From: Dehalococcoidales bacterium
GTDB lineage: Bacteria; Chloroflexota; Dehalococcoidia; Dehalococcoidales; UBA5760
Length of the DNA stretch: 21,323 nucleotides
Direction: 5' to 3'
NCBI GenBank assembly: GCA_028710655.1
Contig: JAQTTS010000007.1
Location: forward strand, 1-21,323
In this document: one piece after another, positions 6,837 through 13,396 of the stretch
Position numbering within the stretch: the first letter of the stretch is position 1
Layout: each line of letters starts with the position of its first letter
The notes under the pieces: generated by a model
The model's database searches: none
What the model saw: only the letters and a program-made list of their open reading frames with translations
Told to the model about the DNA's origin: nothing
Translations under genes and position numbers: made by a program

Positions 6837-7534
6837 AAACAGAACTAAAGAACATCCTGAATGACGCCGTGCAAGCCATCGAATCGTCCGCCGATGCACT
6901 CAACGCCTGTGTCGAGCGGATTGACAAGCTGTATCAGGACGAACGCCGCGTGACACACGTTGTCAGGTCGGAGCATGAAGCAGGTGAGAGGTTTATGGGG
7001 GAAGTATGTTCCTTTGACACAATAAAAATCAAACCAGGTGAACATCTCGAATATGCAGGGGAAATGTCTGAAATAGGCGCGGATAAGTCCCCGCAGTGGA
7101 CGGACACTGACGGTACAGCGGTATATGCATGGTCTGAAACTCCATGCGAAATCCTCCGTGTTGTCCCTGACGAACCCGCGCCAAAGTTCAAGGTTGGCGA
7201 TTGGGTTTGGCATGATAGTGCTGGACTTAATATTATCGATAATTATGACAGAGAAACCAATCACTATTTCCTGAGAAGTCACAACTGGTGTCCAGCGGCT
7301 ATGCTCAGACCCGCCAAGAAATCAGATTATGTCTTCACGGTCGATGGCAAGCAGATGATCGTGTGTGAGAATGGGGAAGGGTCGCTCTATATCAGTATGG
7401 CAAACAAGAGGGCAGCAATTTATCCCAACCTCGCTACCGGAACATTCATTCTTGCCTGCATCCGCGAACACGGCATCATCCCTTGTCCGGTCGAAGTCCA
7501 CAAGGGCGATATGACACTGCCGAAGGAGGAGTGA
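6833..7534 (+). CDS. Modular phage protein (233 aa)
   Basis: ATG 6833 overlaps the previous stop (ATGA), with AAAGGGAAA upstream. An N-terminal helical region (LNDAVQAIESSADALNACVERI) is followed by EHLEYAGEMSEIGAD and then PKFKVGDWVWHDSAGLNIID. Both of the latter match modules of the 4711 protein. The C-terminal section (YVFTVDGKQMIVCENGEGSLYI) also resembles TPDGKEIRARLYWTGDGNIRIVYE in that protein, so the two are diverged paralogues over most of their length. No catalytic motif is visible. Confidence 0.75.
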   Translation: MKTELKNILNDAVQAIESSADALNACVERIDKLYQDERRVTHVVRSEHEAGERFMGEVCSFDTIKIKPGEHLEYAGEMSEIGADKSPQWTDTDGTAVYAWSETPCEILRVVPDEPAPKFKVGDWVWHDSAGLNIIDNYDRETNHYFLRSHNWCPAAMLRPAKKSDYVFTVDGKQMIVCENGEGSLYISMANKRAAIYPNLATGTFILACIREHGIIPCPVEVHKGDMTLPKEE

Positions 7535-7698
7535 TGAAGTCAACCGAAATTAAAGAAGCGGAAGAAGCTGTGATAACATTGAAACGTCTTGGCTGTTCCA
7601 AGAACAGACTGCAACAAGTTGAGCAGTGGATTAGAGGAAAGAAAGATGATTTAATCGAGAGCACAGAAGCAGATTTACAAACATGGGATAAACACTAA
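7534..7698 (+). CDS. Small helical protein (54 aa)
   Basis: ATG 7534 overlaps the previous TGA by one base, with GAAGGAGGAG immediately upstream. It is charged and helical throughout (TEIKEAEEAVITLKRLGCSK, then QQVEQWIRGKKDDLIEST). No family is recognised. Confidence 0.7.
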   Translation: MKSTEIKEAEEAVITLKRLGCSKNRLQQVEQWIRGKKDDLIESTEADLQTWDKH

Positions 7699-7769
7699 AT
7701 CTGTCAATGAGGAATAATAACCTGCTGTATGCGCCAGATCAAGCAACCGAAATTGACGAAGGAGGAATC

Positions 7770-8267
7770 ATGAAACCCGATGATCTAAAGATTGGATACT
7801 GGTATAAATTGCGCAGCGAAATAGTCAAACTGACCGAAATATGTGGTCGTGGAGTGATCTGCACAAGCAATGGTATCAACGGCACTGGCATGAAACTGAC
7901 CCATGTCCACAATCTCAATCCCGCCACACTCGATGATCTGGCGGTAACACTTGGCGGCGTGAAATGCTGGTTTGTGTCAGGTGATCCCGCTTACAAAATC
8001 GCCCTTGCCCTTGCCGCAGCCGCGAACGCACCGGTGATCACGCGGGAACAGTGGAATGAAATCAACACTCTCGTTGCCGAGAAACATCACCCTGACAATC
8101 CAAACAGGCGATATGACGAGCGGAGGGTGACGGAGATTGATTATCAGGAGGTGCTTTTGTCTATGCGTGAGAAACTAATACACGGCATTATGCCACATCA
8201 GGTCGTTGAACAAATCGACGCCCTTATCGCCGAGAAACCAACTGCCACCCCGGACAAGGAGGAATAG
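7770..8267 (+). CDS. Phage protein, unknown function (165 aa)
   Basis: ATG 7770 is chosen because AAGGAGGAATC precedes it; an upstream ATG at 7707 lacks a ribosome site. The N-terminal domain (DLKIGYWYKLRSEIVKLTEICGRGVI) looks like a short beta-rich unit. The C-terminal half is helical, with REQWNEINTLVAEKHHP and IHGIMPHQVVEQIDALIAEK. It lies directly upstream of the RepA-like ATPase, whose ribosome site overlaps this gene's end. No family is recognised. Confidence 0.7.
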   Translation: MKPDDLKIGYWYKLRSEIVKLTEICGRGVICTSNGINGTGMKLTHVHNLNPATLDDLAVTLGGVKCWFVSGDPAYKIALALAAAANAPVITREQWNEINTLVAEKHHPDNPNRRYDERRVTEIDYQEVLLSMREKLIHGIMPHQVVEQIDALIAEKPTATPDKEE

Positions 8268-8271
8268 GATA

Positions 8272-9282
8272 GTGGGCAACATCATACCCCTGTCACCGGC
8301 CACATACTCAGACCCCAGCAGCGACACCATTACCGCCGCTGACTTGGCCAAAGCCACCTTCTCCCCAACGTACTGGGTGATACCCCATATCCTGCCCGGT
8401 ACTGGAGTCAACATGATAGTAGCCCCTCCCAAGTGTGGCAAGTCACTCCTCATACTCAACGCCATGATTGACACGGCACTGGGACGCCCTGTATGGGGCA
8501 AGATACCCGTGGAGCGCCCCAGTGGCATTCTCTACCTCACCTTTCCCATAGAGAATGGCGATCAGCAAGTGGCAAAGCTGTTGCGTAACGTGTGTGATGA
8601 TGGGGTAATGCCCGACAACCTCCACTTTGTATTCAACACCCCCCACTATGACTTCGACTACCTGGCCGAGAAGCTGGACTACTTCCAGGACGTGAGGTTG
8701 GTGGTGATTGACACCTGGGGTACATTCCTGCATGGCCGTAAGTTGCGCAATGACGTGGTGGAGAATGACCGATCAGCACTCGTGGCCATACGTAAGGTTG
8801 CTGATGCGTATAAGGCAGGGTTCCTCCTCATCCACCATACGTCCAAGCCCAAGGGGAGGAGTGATGGCTCCTGGACAGACCTCGTGTCAGGGAGCAATGC
8901 GGTATTGGGGTCCTGCGACTGCGGCTACCTCCTGACACGCAAGGACGGAGAGACGAATGCCACACTCCAGTGCAAGGGGAGGAATATTATTGAGTGTGGG
9001 TATGAGTTCTCCTTCGATGTGGATACGAATCAGTATGGGCTTTTGGATTGGGACCGTGGGCTGTCACAAGAGCGCAAGCATATACTTGCTGTCATACAGG
9101 GGCATGGGGGTGGTATTACCTCCACGTCCATAGCAAAGTGCCTTGGCAAGAGTGTACAAACCATATGCAATCGGCTTAGATCACTACGGGATGAGGACTT
9201 TGTTATGCGTGATGCCGATGGCAAATACTTCTTGTCAGATAAAGAGAGGGAGTATAATAGGGGTATGGGGGTGAATAAATGA
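8272..9282 (+). CDS. RepA/RAD55-like AAA ATPase (putative replicative helicase) with winged-helix tail (336 aa)
   Basis: Start is GTG 8272, with AGGAGG at 8257-8262. The core is a RecA-fold ATPase: Walker A is APPKCGKS (residues 51-58), Walker B is RLVVIDTWGTF, and a LLIHHTSKPKGR strand and switch follow. These are hallmarks of the RepA (RSF1010-type) and AAA_25 group, which unwinds or remodels DNA at origins. The C-terminal 60 residues (SSTSIAKCLGKSVQTICNRL...FVMRDADGKYFLSD) read as a winged helix-turn-helix that could bind DNA. The adjacent iteron-like field (9323-9547) fits an initiator or helicase role. Related RecA-like proteins also act in recombination, so helicase activity is inferred. 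Confidence 0.85.
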   Translation: MGNIIPLSPATYSDPSSDTITAADLAKATFSPTYWVIPHILPGTGVNMIVAPPKCGKSLLILNAMIDTALGRPVWGKIPVERPSGILYLTFPIENGDQQVAKLLRNVCDDGVMPDNLHFVFNTPHYDFDYLAEKLDYFQDVRLVVIDTWGTFLHGRKLRNDVVENDRSALVAIRKVADAYKAGFLLIHHTSKPKGRSDGSWTDLVSGSNAVLGSCDCGYLLTRKDGETNATLQCKGRNIIECGYEFSFDVDTNQYGLLDWDRGLSQERKHILAVIQGHGGGITSTSIAKCLGKSVQTICNRLRSLRDEDFVMRDADGKYFLSDKEREYNRGMGVNK

Positions 9283-9322
9283 AGAATATAGAGGTAAGTA
9301 TATATATTTGTTGTTGTTGTAT

Positions 9323-9547
9323 TATACACACCCCCATGTGTATGGCCGTGAATACCTGTGTATGGCTCCTTTTATATCCCATACACACCCATACACACCC
9401 CCCTGTGAACGCGCAAACGCCCGTGGTTATTGGCATTGCGCCTACTATACACACTTTTCTACACCCATACCCCCTATTTTGGGGTGGAGTGATGGGTAAT
9501 CATGTGTGGCATATGGACTTACATAGAGTGTATGGCGGAGTGTATGT
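9323..9547 (+). repeat. Iteron-like field, putative replication origin
   Basis: The 395 bases between genes (9283-9677) hold many copies of GTGTATGG or its complement CCATACAC: 9338-9345, 9358-9365, 9379-9386, 9389-9396 and 9528-9535, plus partial copies TATACACAC at 9323 and 9446, ACACCCATACC near 9461 and GTGTATG at 9540. Copies occur in both orientations and flank a GC-rich centre. Proximity to the RepA-like ATPase and an AT-rich palindrome downstream (9610) fit an origin. A 98-codon open frame across it (from ATG 9279) has an odd Cys/His-rich composition and is judged non-coding. Confidence 0.5.
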
Positions 9548-9609
9548 AGTTTTACTATGTGTTAGCTGTGAATAGAGTGGTCTGGTTGGTGCATGAATAG
9601 GGGTCGTGG

Positions 9610-9638
9610 AAGTAATATATATTATATATATATTACTT
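9610..9638. promoter_or_regulatory. AT-rich perfect palindrome (12-bp arms)
   Basis: AAGTAATATATA (9610-9621) is the exact reverse complement of TATATATTACTT (9627-9638), with a 5-base centre. It lies 28 bases before the ribosome site of the ribbon-helix-helix-like gene and 60 bases after the last iteron. It could be an autoregulatory operator for that gene or the DNA-unwinding element of the putative origin. Sequence alone cannot separate these. Confidence 0.55.
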
Positions 9639-9677
9639 GGCTGAAGGCAAATGAGTAGGGCTATTGGAGGTAGGATT

Positions 9678-9917
9678 ATGCCAAGAGTGAGAAAAAATCG
9701 TCAAGTTGTGGTAAAGACGTTCAATCTTCCGCCGGACCTGGTGGAGGATATGGAGAGGGTGGTATACTTTCTCCCGAACGAATACCCGCACGTTACCGCA
9801 CTCATCATCAGTGCGGCGAGTAAGGTAGTGGAGCAGGAAAGGAGGAGGCTGGAGTCGGAGGGAGTGGCTTGGGAGAGTCTCAGGCCACAGTTCAAGCACG
9901 CAATGGAAAAGGAGTAG
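9678..9917 (+). CDS. Ribbon-helix-helix-like DNA-binding protein (79 aa)
   Basis: ATG 9678 follows GGAGG at 9666-9670. After a basic leader (MPRVRKNRQ) comes VVVKTFNLPPDLVEDMERVV, which fits the strand plus first helix of a ribbon-helix-helix repressor. PHVTALIISAASKVVEQERR then fits the second helix. Such dimers bind palindromic DNA, and a perfect palindrome lies 40 bases upstream. Autoregulation or copy control of the adjacent origin is inferred. Fold assignment rests on pattern only. Confidence 0.6.
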   Translation: MPRVRKNRQVVVKTFNLPPDLVEDMERVVYFLPNEYPHVTALIISAASKVVEQERRRLESEGVAWESLRPQFKHAMEKE

Positions 9918-9921
9918 CGTT

Positions 9922-10686
9922 ATGGGTAATTTTGTCAATCTGCGGCCTGACTCGTATACCGAGAGCGGTGGGCTGCTCGATGATGTGGATGTCACGATCA
10001 ATGATATCAGGTTTGCGATGTCTGACTATGATGGAAAAGCACCAAAGGAAGTACCTATAGCCTTGGTGGAATTCGAGTCGGATGGGGAGATAACAGAGCA
10101 AAAACTCAGCGTTGGCGGCAATGATGATTTCGTTCCGGATGATACGGGAATGAAGCTGATCCCGGTCAGGACCAAGGCGACTCTCACCAAGACCGCCAAG
10201 TTCCCCCGGTTCATGGCAAGTTTGGTGGAGGCAGGATTCCCACTCAACAAGATTGATGCAGAGAACGTCAGCTGCATCAAGGGGGTGAATGTCCACGTCG
10301 TGAGAAAACCCATTGAGTACAAGGGGATCAAGCGTGGGCCGGAAGACCGTGAGCAGACCGTGATCGTGGTGACCAAGATCAACAAGCTGCCGTGGGAGAA
10401 TGATGCGGCCACAGGAAAGGGCAAGAAGGGGAGTGGCGGCAAGGCAGGCGTGGCGCTGGATGAGGCGCAGGCTGAGACGCTGTCAGGCATGGTGGTGGGA
10501 GCCATCGTTGATGGTGGAGGGTCGCTGGCAAAGAAGGATTTGCTGAAGGCACTCACGACCAATGCCGACTTCAAGGCGCTGGATTCCAAGGAGCGTACAA
10601 TGCTGCTCAAGGCGGCCAACGATGATGGTTGGCTCAGTGGGCAAGAAGCGTGGGCGCTTGAGGGTGGAGTGCTGACGCTGGCGTAG
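9922..10686 (+). CDS. Conserved phage early protein, possible ssDNA-binding role (254 aa)
   Basis: ATG 9922 has AAGGAG 7 bases upstream, overlapping the previous stop region. The N-terminal 150 residues (VNLRPDSYTESGGLLDDVDVTI, RFAMSDYDGKAP, SVGGNDDFVPDDTGMKLIPV, FMASLVEAGFP, VVTKINKLPWE) follow the pattern of a protein I recall beside Cas4-like nucleases and RecA-like ATPases in many phages. A flexible Gly/Lys linker (GKGKKGSGGKAG) leads to a C-terminal helical domain (KKDLLKALTTNADFKALDSK) that looks like a small winged helix. Context suggests a single-strand-binding or recombination accessory role; this is inference. Confidence 0.75.
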   Translation: MGNFVNLRPDSYTESGGLLDDVDVTINDIRFAMSDYDGKAPKEVPIALVEFESDGEITEQKLSVGGNDDFVPDDTGMKLIPVRTKATLTKTAKFPRFMASLVEAGFPLNKIDAENVSCIKGVNVHVVRKPIEYKGIKRGPEDREQTVIVVTKINKLPWENDAATGKGKKGSGGKAGVALDEAQAETLSGMVVGAIVDGGGSLAKKDLLKALTTNADFKALDSKERTMLLKAANDDGWLSGQEAWALEGGVLTLA

Positions 10687-11165
10687 TGGGTAGTGTGGCT
10701 AGTGGTAACCACTCCTGGAACCAGTAGGGTCTGGTCAGACAACCGGGGATACGGAACCCTGGAGCCAGTCACGGTGAAGCGGTGTGGGGCAGTAAATGAT
10801 GGCATGGGAGAGTAGGCAAGGTGTGCCATGCCCCTGATAACGGGTTGTTACCCGGACACGGATGACCTACTCACTGCCCCTGCCACTGCTTCTTTGACAA
10901 TCGAATAGGTGGGAGAGTTCAGATAATCACAGGCACACGCTGGACAAAGATATGGGGAAGATTTGTGGTATTCGCCATAAGTAACAACTTATGCCATGAT
11001 ATCCGCGCTACCCATGCGGACTGAGCGAACAGATAGTCCCATGCGCCCGATCACTGATTAAAGCAACTCTCCCACAATAAATATGTGAGCCGGTGGCGAA
11101 AGCTATGTGAATGGTTGCGTGATGAGCAATCCGCAGCAGGGTTCGATTCCCTGCCCGGCTTACAA
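10687..11165 (+). ncRNA. Candidate large structured non-coding RNA
   Basis: No gene is seen in 10687-11183, but base pairing is dense. Domain 0: TGGCT 10696-10700 with AGCCA 10763-10767, enclosing AGTGG/CCACT. Domain 1: GGGGCAGT 10786-10793 with ACTGCCCC 10873-10880, and GAGTAGG 10810-10816 with CCTACTC 10866-10872. It also has hairpin CGGGT/ACCCG (10841-10854) and GGCATGG 10801-10807 with CCATGCC 10826-10832, which would make a pseudoknot. Domain 2: a perfect 11-bp closing stem (10909-10919 with 11065-11075) enclosing CATAAGT/ACTTATG (10976-10993). Domain 3: the tRNA-like element. Large phage RNAs near tRNAs (GOLLD, ROOL classes) are the closest known idea; homology is untested. Confidence 0.6.
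11084..11164 (+). ncRNA. tRNA-like element with a canonical T-arm
   Basis: Outer stem TGTGAGCCGG (11084-11093) pairs with CCGGCTTACA (11155-11164). The T-arm is textbook: CAGGG, loop TTCGATT (11142-11148), CCCTG. An arm in the anticodon position (GTTGC 11114-11118, loop GTGATGA, GCAAT 11126-11130) would read GAU (Ile). The D-region is abnormal: a 4-bp stem with a GAAA tetraloop (11094-11105) replaces a D-arm, and no CCA is encoded. It may be a degenerate tRNA, or a tRNA mimic ending the large RNA. Confidence 0.5.
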
Positions 11166-11183
11166 AAATAAGGGGGGTATATC

Positions 11184-11297
11184 ATGTTAATGGAGCGCGA
11201 TGACGGCGAGCTTCCGCCAGTATGGTTTGTTGTGATATGGTGTGTTATGTGGGGTATCGCTATTATTGGGGCAGTATTTGAATATGTGAGCCGGTGA
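11184..11297 (+). CDS. Tiny membrane protein (37 aa)
   Basis: ATG 11184 follows AGGGGGG. The peptide has an acidic N-terminus (MLMERDDGELPP) and one transmembrane helix (VWFVVIWCVMWGIAIIGAVF) ending in EYVSR. Its last codons are part of the second hairpin element (from 11285), so the stop codon lies inside an RNA stem. Function is unknown. Confidence 0.55.
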   Translation: MLMERDDGELPPVWFVVIWCVMWGIAIIGAVFEYVSR

Positions 11298-11337
11298 TTA
11301 AAAATGTCCGGTCGTTACCGGTCGGCATCGGCTCACA
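11285..11337 (+). ncRNA. Stem-loop element homologous to the ends of the tRNA-like element
   Basis: TGTGAGCCGGTG (11285-11296) pairs over 12 bp, one G-U, with CATCGGCTCACA (11326-11337). An inner hairpin CCGGT/ACCGG (11308-11321) has a CGTT loop. Both ends repeat the flanks of the 11084 element, including ATATGTGAGCCGGTG before and CGGCTYACAAAAA...TAAGGG after. The interior lacks the T-arm. No T-run follows, so it is not an ordinary terminator. It overlaps the stop of the 37-aa gene. Confidence 0.5.
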
Positions 11338-11345
11338 AAAAATAA

Positions 11346-11392
11346 GGGCGTGGTGATACAGACGTGTATCGGCCATATTTGGCAGCCCGCCC
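11346..11392 (+). ncRNA. Small branched structure, cloverleaf-like
   Basis: GGGCG (11346-11350) pairs with CGCCC (11388-11392), enclosing hairpin GATACA/TGTATC (11355-11370, GACG loop) and a short GCC/GGC hairpin (11372-11383). It directly follows the previous stem-loop. It could be a further degenerate RNA element or the leader of the next gene. Confidence 0.3.
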
Positions 11393-11462
11393 CGGAATAA
11401 TAAGGGGGAATGATGTTAGTCTGGACAACCCATAAACCACCCAACAAAACTGGAGGAATACA

Positions 11463-11603
11463 ATGGGAAAGGATGATTGGAAAGAAGAAGTAACCAACCA
11501 CATCGAGAACATCGAGATGGGAGTAGGGTGTATCGCTGCGGGGTTATTGCTATGGGCAATAATCCGCTTCTGGGGGTTTCTCTCGTCGTGTGGGTGTTTG
11601 TAG
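11463..11603 (+). CDS. Tiny membrane protein (46 aa)
   Basis: ATG 11463 has GGAGG with 6 bases of spacing. A charged amphipathic start (MGKDDWKEEVTNHIENIEMG) leads into one hydrophobic helix (VGCIAAGLLLWAIIRFWGFL) and a Cys-containing end. It lies between the RNA elements and the recombination operon. The size and shape suit a phage membrane effector or holin-like peptide, but nothing specific supports that. Confidence 0.55.
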   Translation: MGKDDWKEEVTNHIENIEMGVGCIAAGLLLWAIIRFWGFLSSCGCL

Positions 11604-11640
11604 TAGGCAATTTCACCAATAACCAAGTAAGGAGAAGCAT

Positions 11641-12027
11641 ATGGGAAGACTAACACGCTACATAGTGTACGTGGACAAGGGGGTGATGAATGACCCCAAT
11701 GCAGTGTTCGACGCCACCATGGGGAGACTGATTGGCAAGAAGTTTCCTTTGGAGAAGCGCAAAGTGCTATTGGCAAAGTTCATCAAACTCAACGGCAACC
11801 CAAAGGCACAACTGGCGCTCATTAACCAGTATGTGCTGGTGAGGGACGCCTCCACATTTCCTTTCGAGGAGAAGAACAGGGAGAGGGTTGATGCGAGTGC
11901 GAAAGCTGCCGGAGGAGTTTCCGTGGACGACGGAGCAGACGGAGAGCAGGACTCCGGGGACGCACCTGAGCCAGGTGATCAGGTGGATGAAGGAGGGGAT
12001 GAGGGAGGAGATAGCACCGAGCCATGA
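11641..12027 (+). CDS. Unknown protein with acidic low-complexity tail (128 aa)
   Basis: ATG 11641 follows AAGGAGAAGC. Residues 1-85 form a compact, basic domain (RYIVYVDKGVMNDPNAVFDA, KKFPLEKRKVLLAKFIKLNG). Residues about 90-128 are almost only D, E, G, S and P, rather like the acidic tails of single-strand-binding proteins, though no OB fold is visible. The last 137 bases overlap the nuclease gene in another frame, so the acidic tail and the nuclease N-terminus are read from the same DNA. Confidence 0.65.
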   Translation: MGRLTRYIVYVDKGVMNDPNAVFDATMGRLIGKKFPLEKRKVLLAKFIKLNGNPKAQLALINQYVLVRDASTFPFEEKNRERVDASAKAAGGVSVDDGADGEQDSGDAPEPGDQVDEGGDEGGDSTEP

Positions 12028-12433
12028 TGCCAAGATGCACTTTGAGAAGGGGTATCTGTGGGAGGTGGCGCTGAGTCAGGCGTTTGGTGAGAAAGCGGCG
12101 GTTCGTCCGGGTGAAGTGGAAAGGGATGGGGTGATAGGCAGCCCGGACGGACTCTTGTGTGAGGATGGGGACATGGTGTTGGAGGAGTATAAGGCAACAC
12201 TGATGTCATCGAATAAGGTACCGGCTGAGAACTGGGCATGGATGGTGCAGGTGAAGGGGTACTGTTATATGCTGGGGGTGAGCCGGGCTATCATGCGGGT
12301 GTTGTATCTGAGGGGGGATTATACGAGCGGGGTGCCGGAGTATGCAGTGTGGGAGTTCGTGTTCAGTGAAAGGGAGTTGGCCGAGAACTGGACGGCAATA
12401 TTGAATGCCAAGAGGGATATGGAAAGCCGCTAA
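11891..12433 (+). CDS. PD-(D/E)XK nuclease, Cas4/YqaJ-like exonuclease (180 aa)
   Basis: ATG 11891 has GAGAGG 4 bases upstream; a TTG one codon earlier is the alternative. The N-terminal ESRTPGTHLSQVIRWM block is typical of phage Cas4/RecB-type nucleases. HDAKMHFEKGYLWEVALSQAF supplies the upstream helix and Glu. The catalytic core follows: IGSPDGLL (Asp) then MVLEEYKAT (E-x-K). A helix with WAWMVQVKGYCYMLG carries the Q(V)xxY of motif IV. It would resect DNA ends to give single strands for the downstream Sak4-like protein. There is no C-terminal cysteine cluster, so it lacks the Fe-S site of true Cas4. Confidence 0.8.
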   Translation: MRVRKLPEEFPWTTEQTESRTPGTHLSQVIRWMKEGMREEIAPSHDAKMHFEKGYLWEVALSQAFGEKAAVRPGEVERDGVIGSPDGLLCEDGDMVLEEYKATLMSSNKVPAENWAWMVQVKGYCYMLGVSRAIMRVLYLRGDYTSGVPEYAVWEFVFSERELAENWTAILNAKRDMESR

Positions 12434-12452
12434 CTGAAAGGGGAATAGGCAA

Positions 12453-12701
12453 ATGAGTATACCGAGGGAAGGGACAATATTTAAAGGGGAGCCATTTGGC
12501 GTCTCTGCACTTAGCTTACCCAAAGATTTAAGCCACTTCGTATATTCTGGGAAAAGTGGGGTCAAGGTTGGTGGATGGTTTACGCCGGACCCAGACTGCG
12601 TGCGTATTGGTGCTGGGGAGGTACACTATGCATTCATTGATTTCTCTGCTGATGAGTGGGCATGGGAATTAATTCCAGTTTTGAAAGGGGAAGGCAAATG
12701 A
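12453..12701 (+). CDS. Small protein, unknown function (82 aa)
   Basis: ATG 12453 has AAAGGGGAA 8-9 bases upstream. The protein is mixed beta (GTIFKGEPFGVSALSLPKDL, VKVGGWFTPDPDCVRIGAGE) and ends acidic and aromatic (DFSADEWAWELIPVLKGE). It overlaps the next gene at ATGA. No family is recognised. Confidence 0.65.
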   Translation: MSIPREGTIFKGEPFGVSALSLPKDLSHFVYSGKSGVKVGGWFTPDPDCVRIGAGEVHYAFIDFSADEWAWELIPVLKGEGK

Positions 12702-13396
12702 AAGAGACAATGGTACAGAAGTACGAGAAGCAGGGGAATGAGATTATTGAGCAGGCCAAAGCCCTGCGCATTACCGACGATGAGAGCAGGGAGCAGGCGA
12801 GCGAGTTTGCTATTGCCACCCGTACTGCGGTGAAGCTCATCGAGGAGGAGTTCAGGCCTGACATCCAACACGCCCACGAGCTGCACAAGAGCCTGCTTGA
12901 TCGGTGCAAGCGGTTGCAGCAGCCATTCAATCAGGCCAAGAGGATAGTGGATGGGGCTATTGCTGCTGATTGGCAGGCTCGTGAACTGGAGAAGAAGAAG
13001 AAGGAACGGGATGCAGAGATCGCTGCCGAGTCAGAGCGGAAACGGCAGGAGGAGGAGTTGAAGCGCGAAGTGGATGAGGCTATTGAGAGTGGGGATGTGG
13101 AGTTGGTGGAGTCCCTGCTTGAGTCGGAGGTTGTGGTAGCCCCCACCGAAGTGGTGAAGGAAGTGGACAAGTCAGTGAGGAGCAGTGTGGGGACCACCAC
13201 GGTGCGGTATGATATCGCCGTGACTGTGCAGGACAAGGTGACGCTGCTCAAGGCCATAGTCGAGGATAAGGTGCCTGACACACTGGTGGATGTGAATATG
13301 GGTATGGCGAAGAAGTATGCCAAGGCCAGTGGCAAACGGTATATTCCCGGGCTGGTGGTGAAGGATGTCCCGGTGGTGAGTGGGAGGAAGATATGA
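12698..13396 (+). CDS. Coiled-coil phage recombination-region protein (232 aa)
   Basis: ATG 12698 overlaps the upstream stop (ATGA). Residues about 10-70 are helical (GNEIIEQAKALRITDDESRE, then IATRTAVKLIEEEF). Residues about 85-130 form a long charged coiled coil (RELEKKKKERDAEIAAESER). The C-terminal 80 residues form a small globular domain ending KASGKRYIPGLVVKDVPVVS. This shape (helical N-terminus, K/E coiled coil, then a domain with YDIxVxDKxxLxxA) is common next to Sak4/RecT genes in phages. Its role is unknown; a scaffold in recombination is inferred from position. Confidence 0.75.
   Translation: MKETMVQKYEKQGNEIIEQAKALRITDDESREQASEFAIATRTAVKLIEEEFRPDIQHAHELHKSLLDRCKRLQQPFNQAKRIVDGAIAADWQARELEKKKKERDAEIAAESERKRQEEELKREVDEAIESGDVELVESLLESEVVVAPTEVVKEVDKSVRSSVGTTTVRYDIAVTVQDKVTLLKAIVEDKVPDTLVDVNMGMAKKYAKASGKRYIPGLVVKDVPVVSGRKI

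Noticed and set aside
9279..9575. 98-codon open frame beginning at an ATGA overlap with the RepA-like gene
   Set aside because: The product is Cys/His/Pro-rich with no protein-like pattern, and the frame simply translates the GTGTATGG/CACACC repeats; treated as non-coding origin-like DNA.
10894..10922. TTGACA followed by GATAAT as a promoter
   Set aside because: The spacing is 22 bases, too long for sigma70, and the element lies inside the structured RNA domain boundary.
11028..11140. Group I intron-like strings (ACAGATAGTCC resembling an S element, GCAATCCGCAGC resembling a Q element)
   Set aside because: The order is wrong for a normal intron (S-like before Q-like), a paired P7 with room for P3 and P8 is not seen, and there is no interrupted gene. 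A permuted intron cannot be excluded but is not supported.
10687..11165. tmRNA
   Set aside because: The T-arm is tmRNA-like, but no tag frame ending in a Leu-Ala-Ala type sequence and no matching 5' acceptor half were found.
11410..11493. 27-codon open frame with a GGGGG ribosome site
   Set aside because: It overlaps the better supported 46-aa gene starting at 11463 and its composition gives no support; could be a leader peptide but not claimed.
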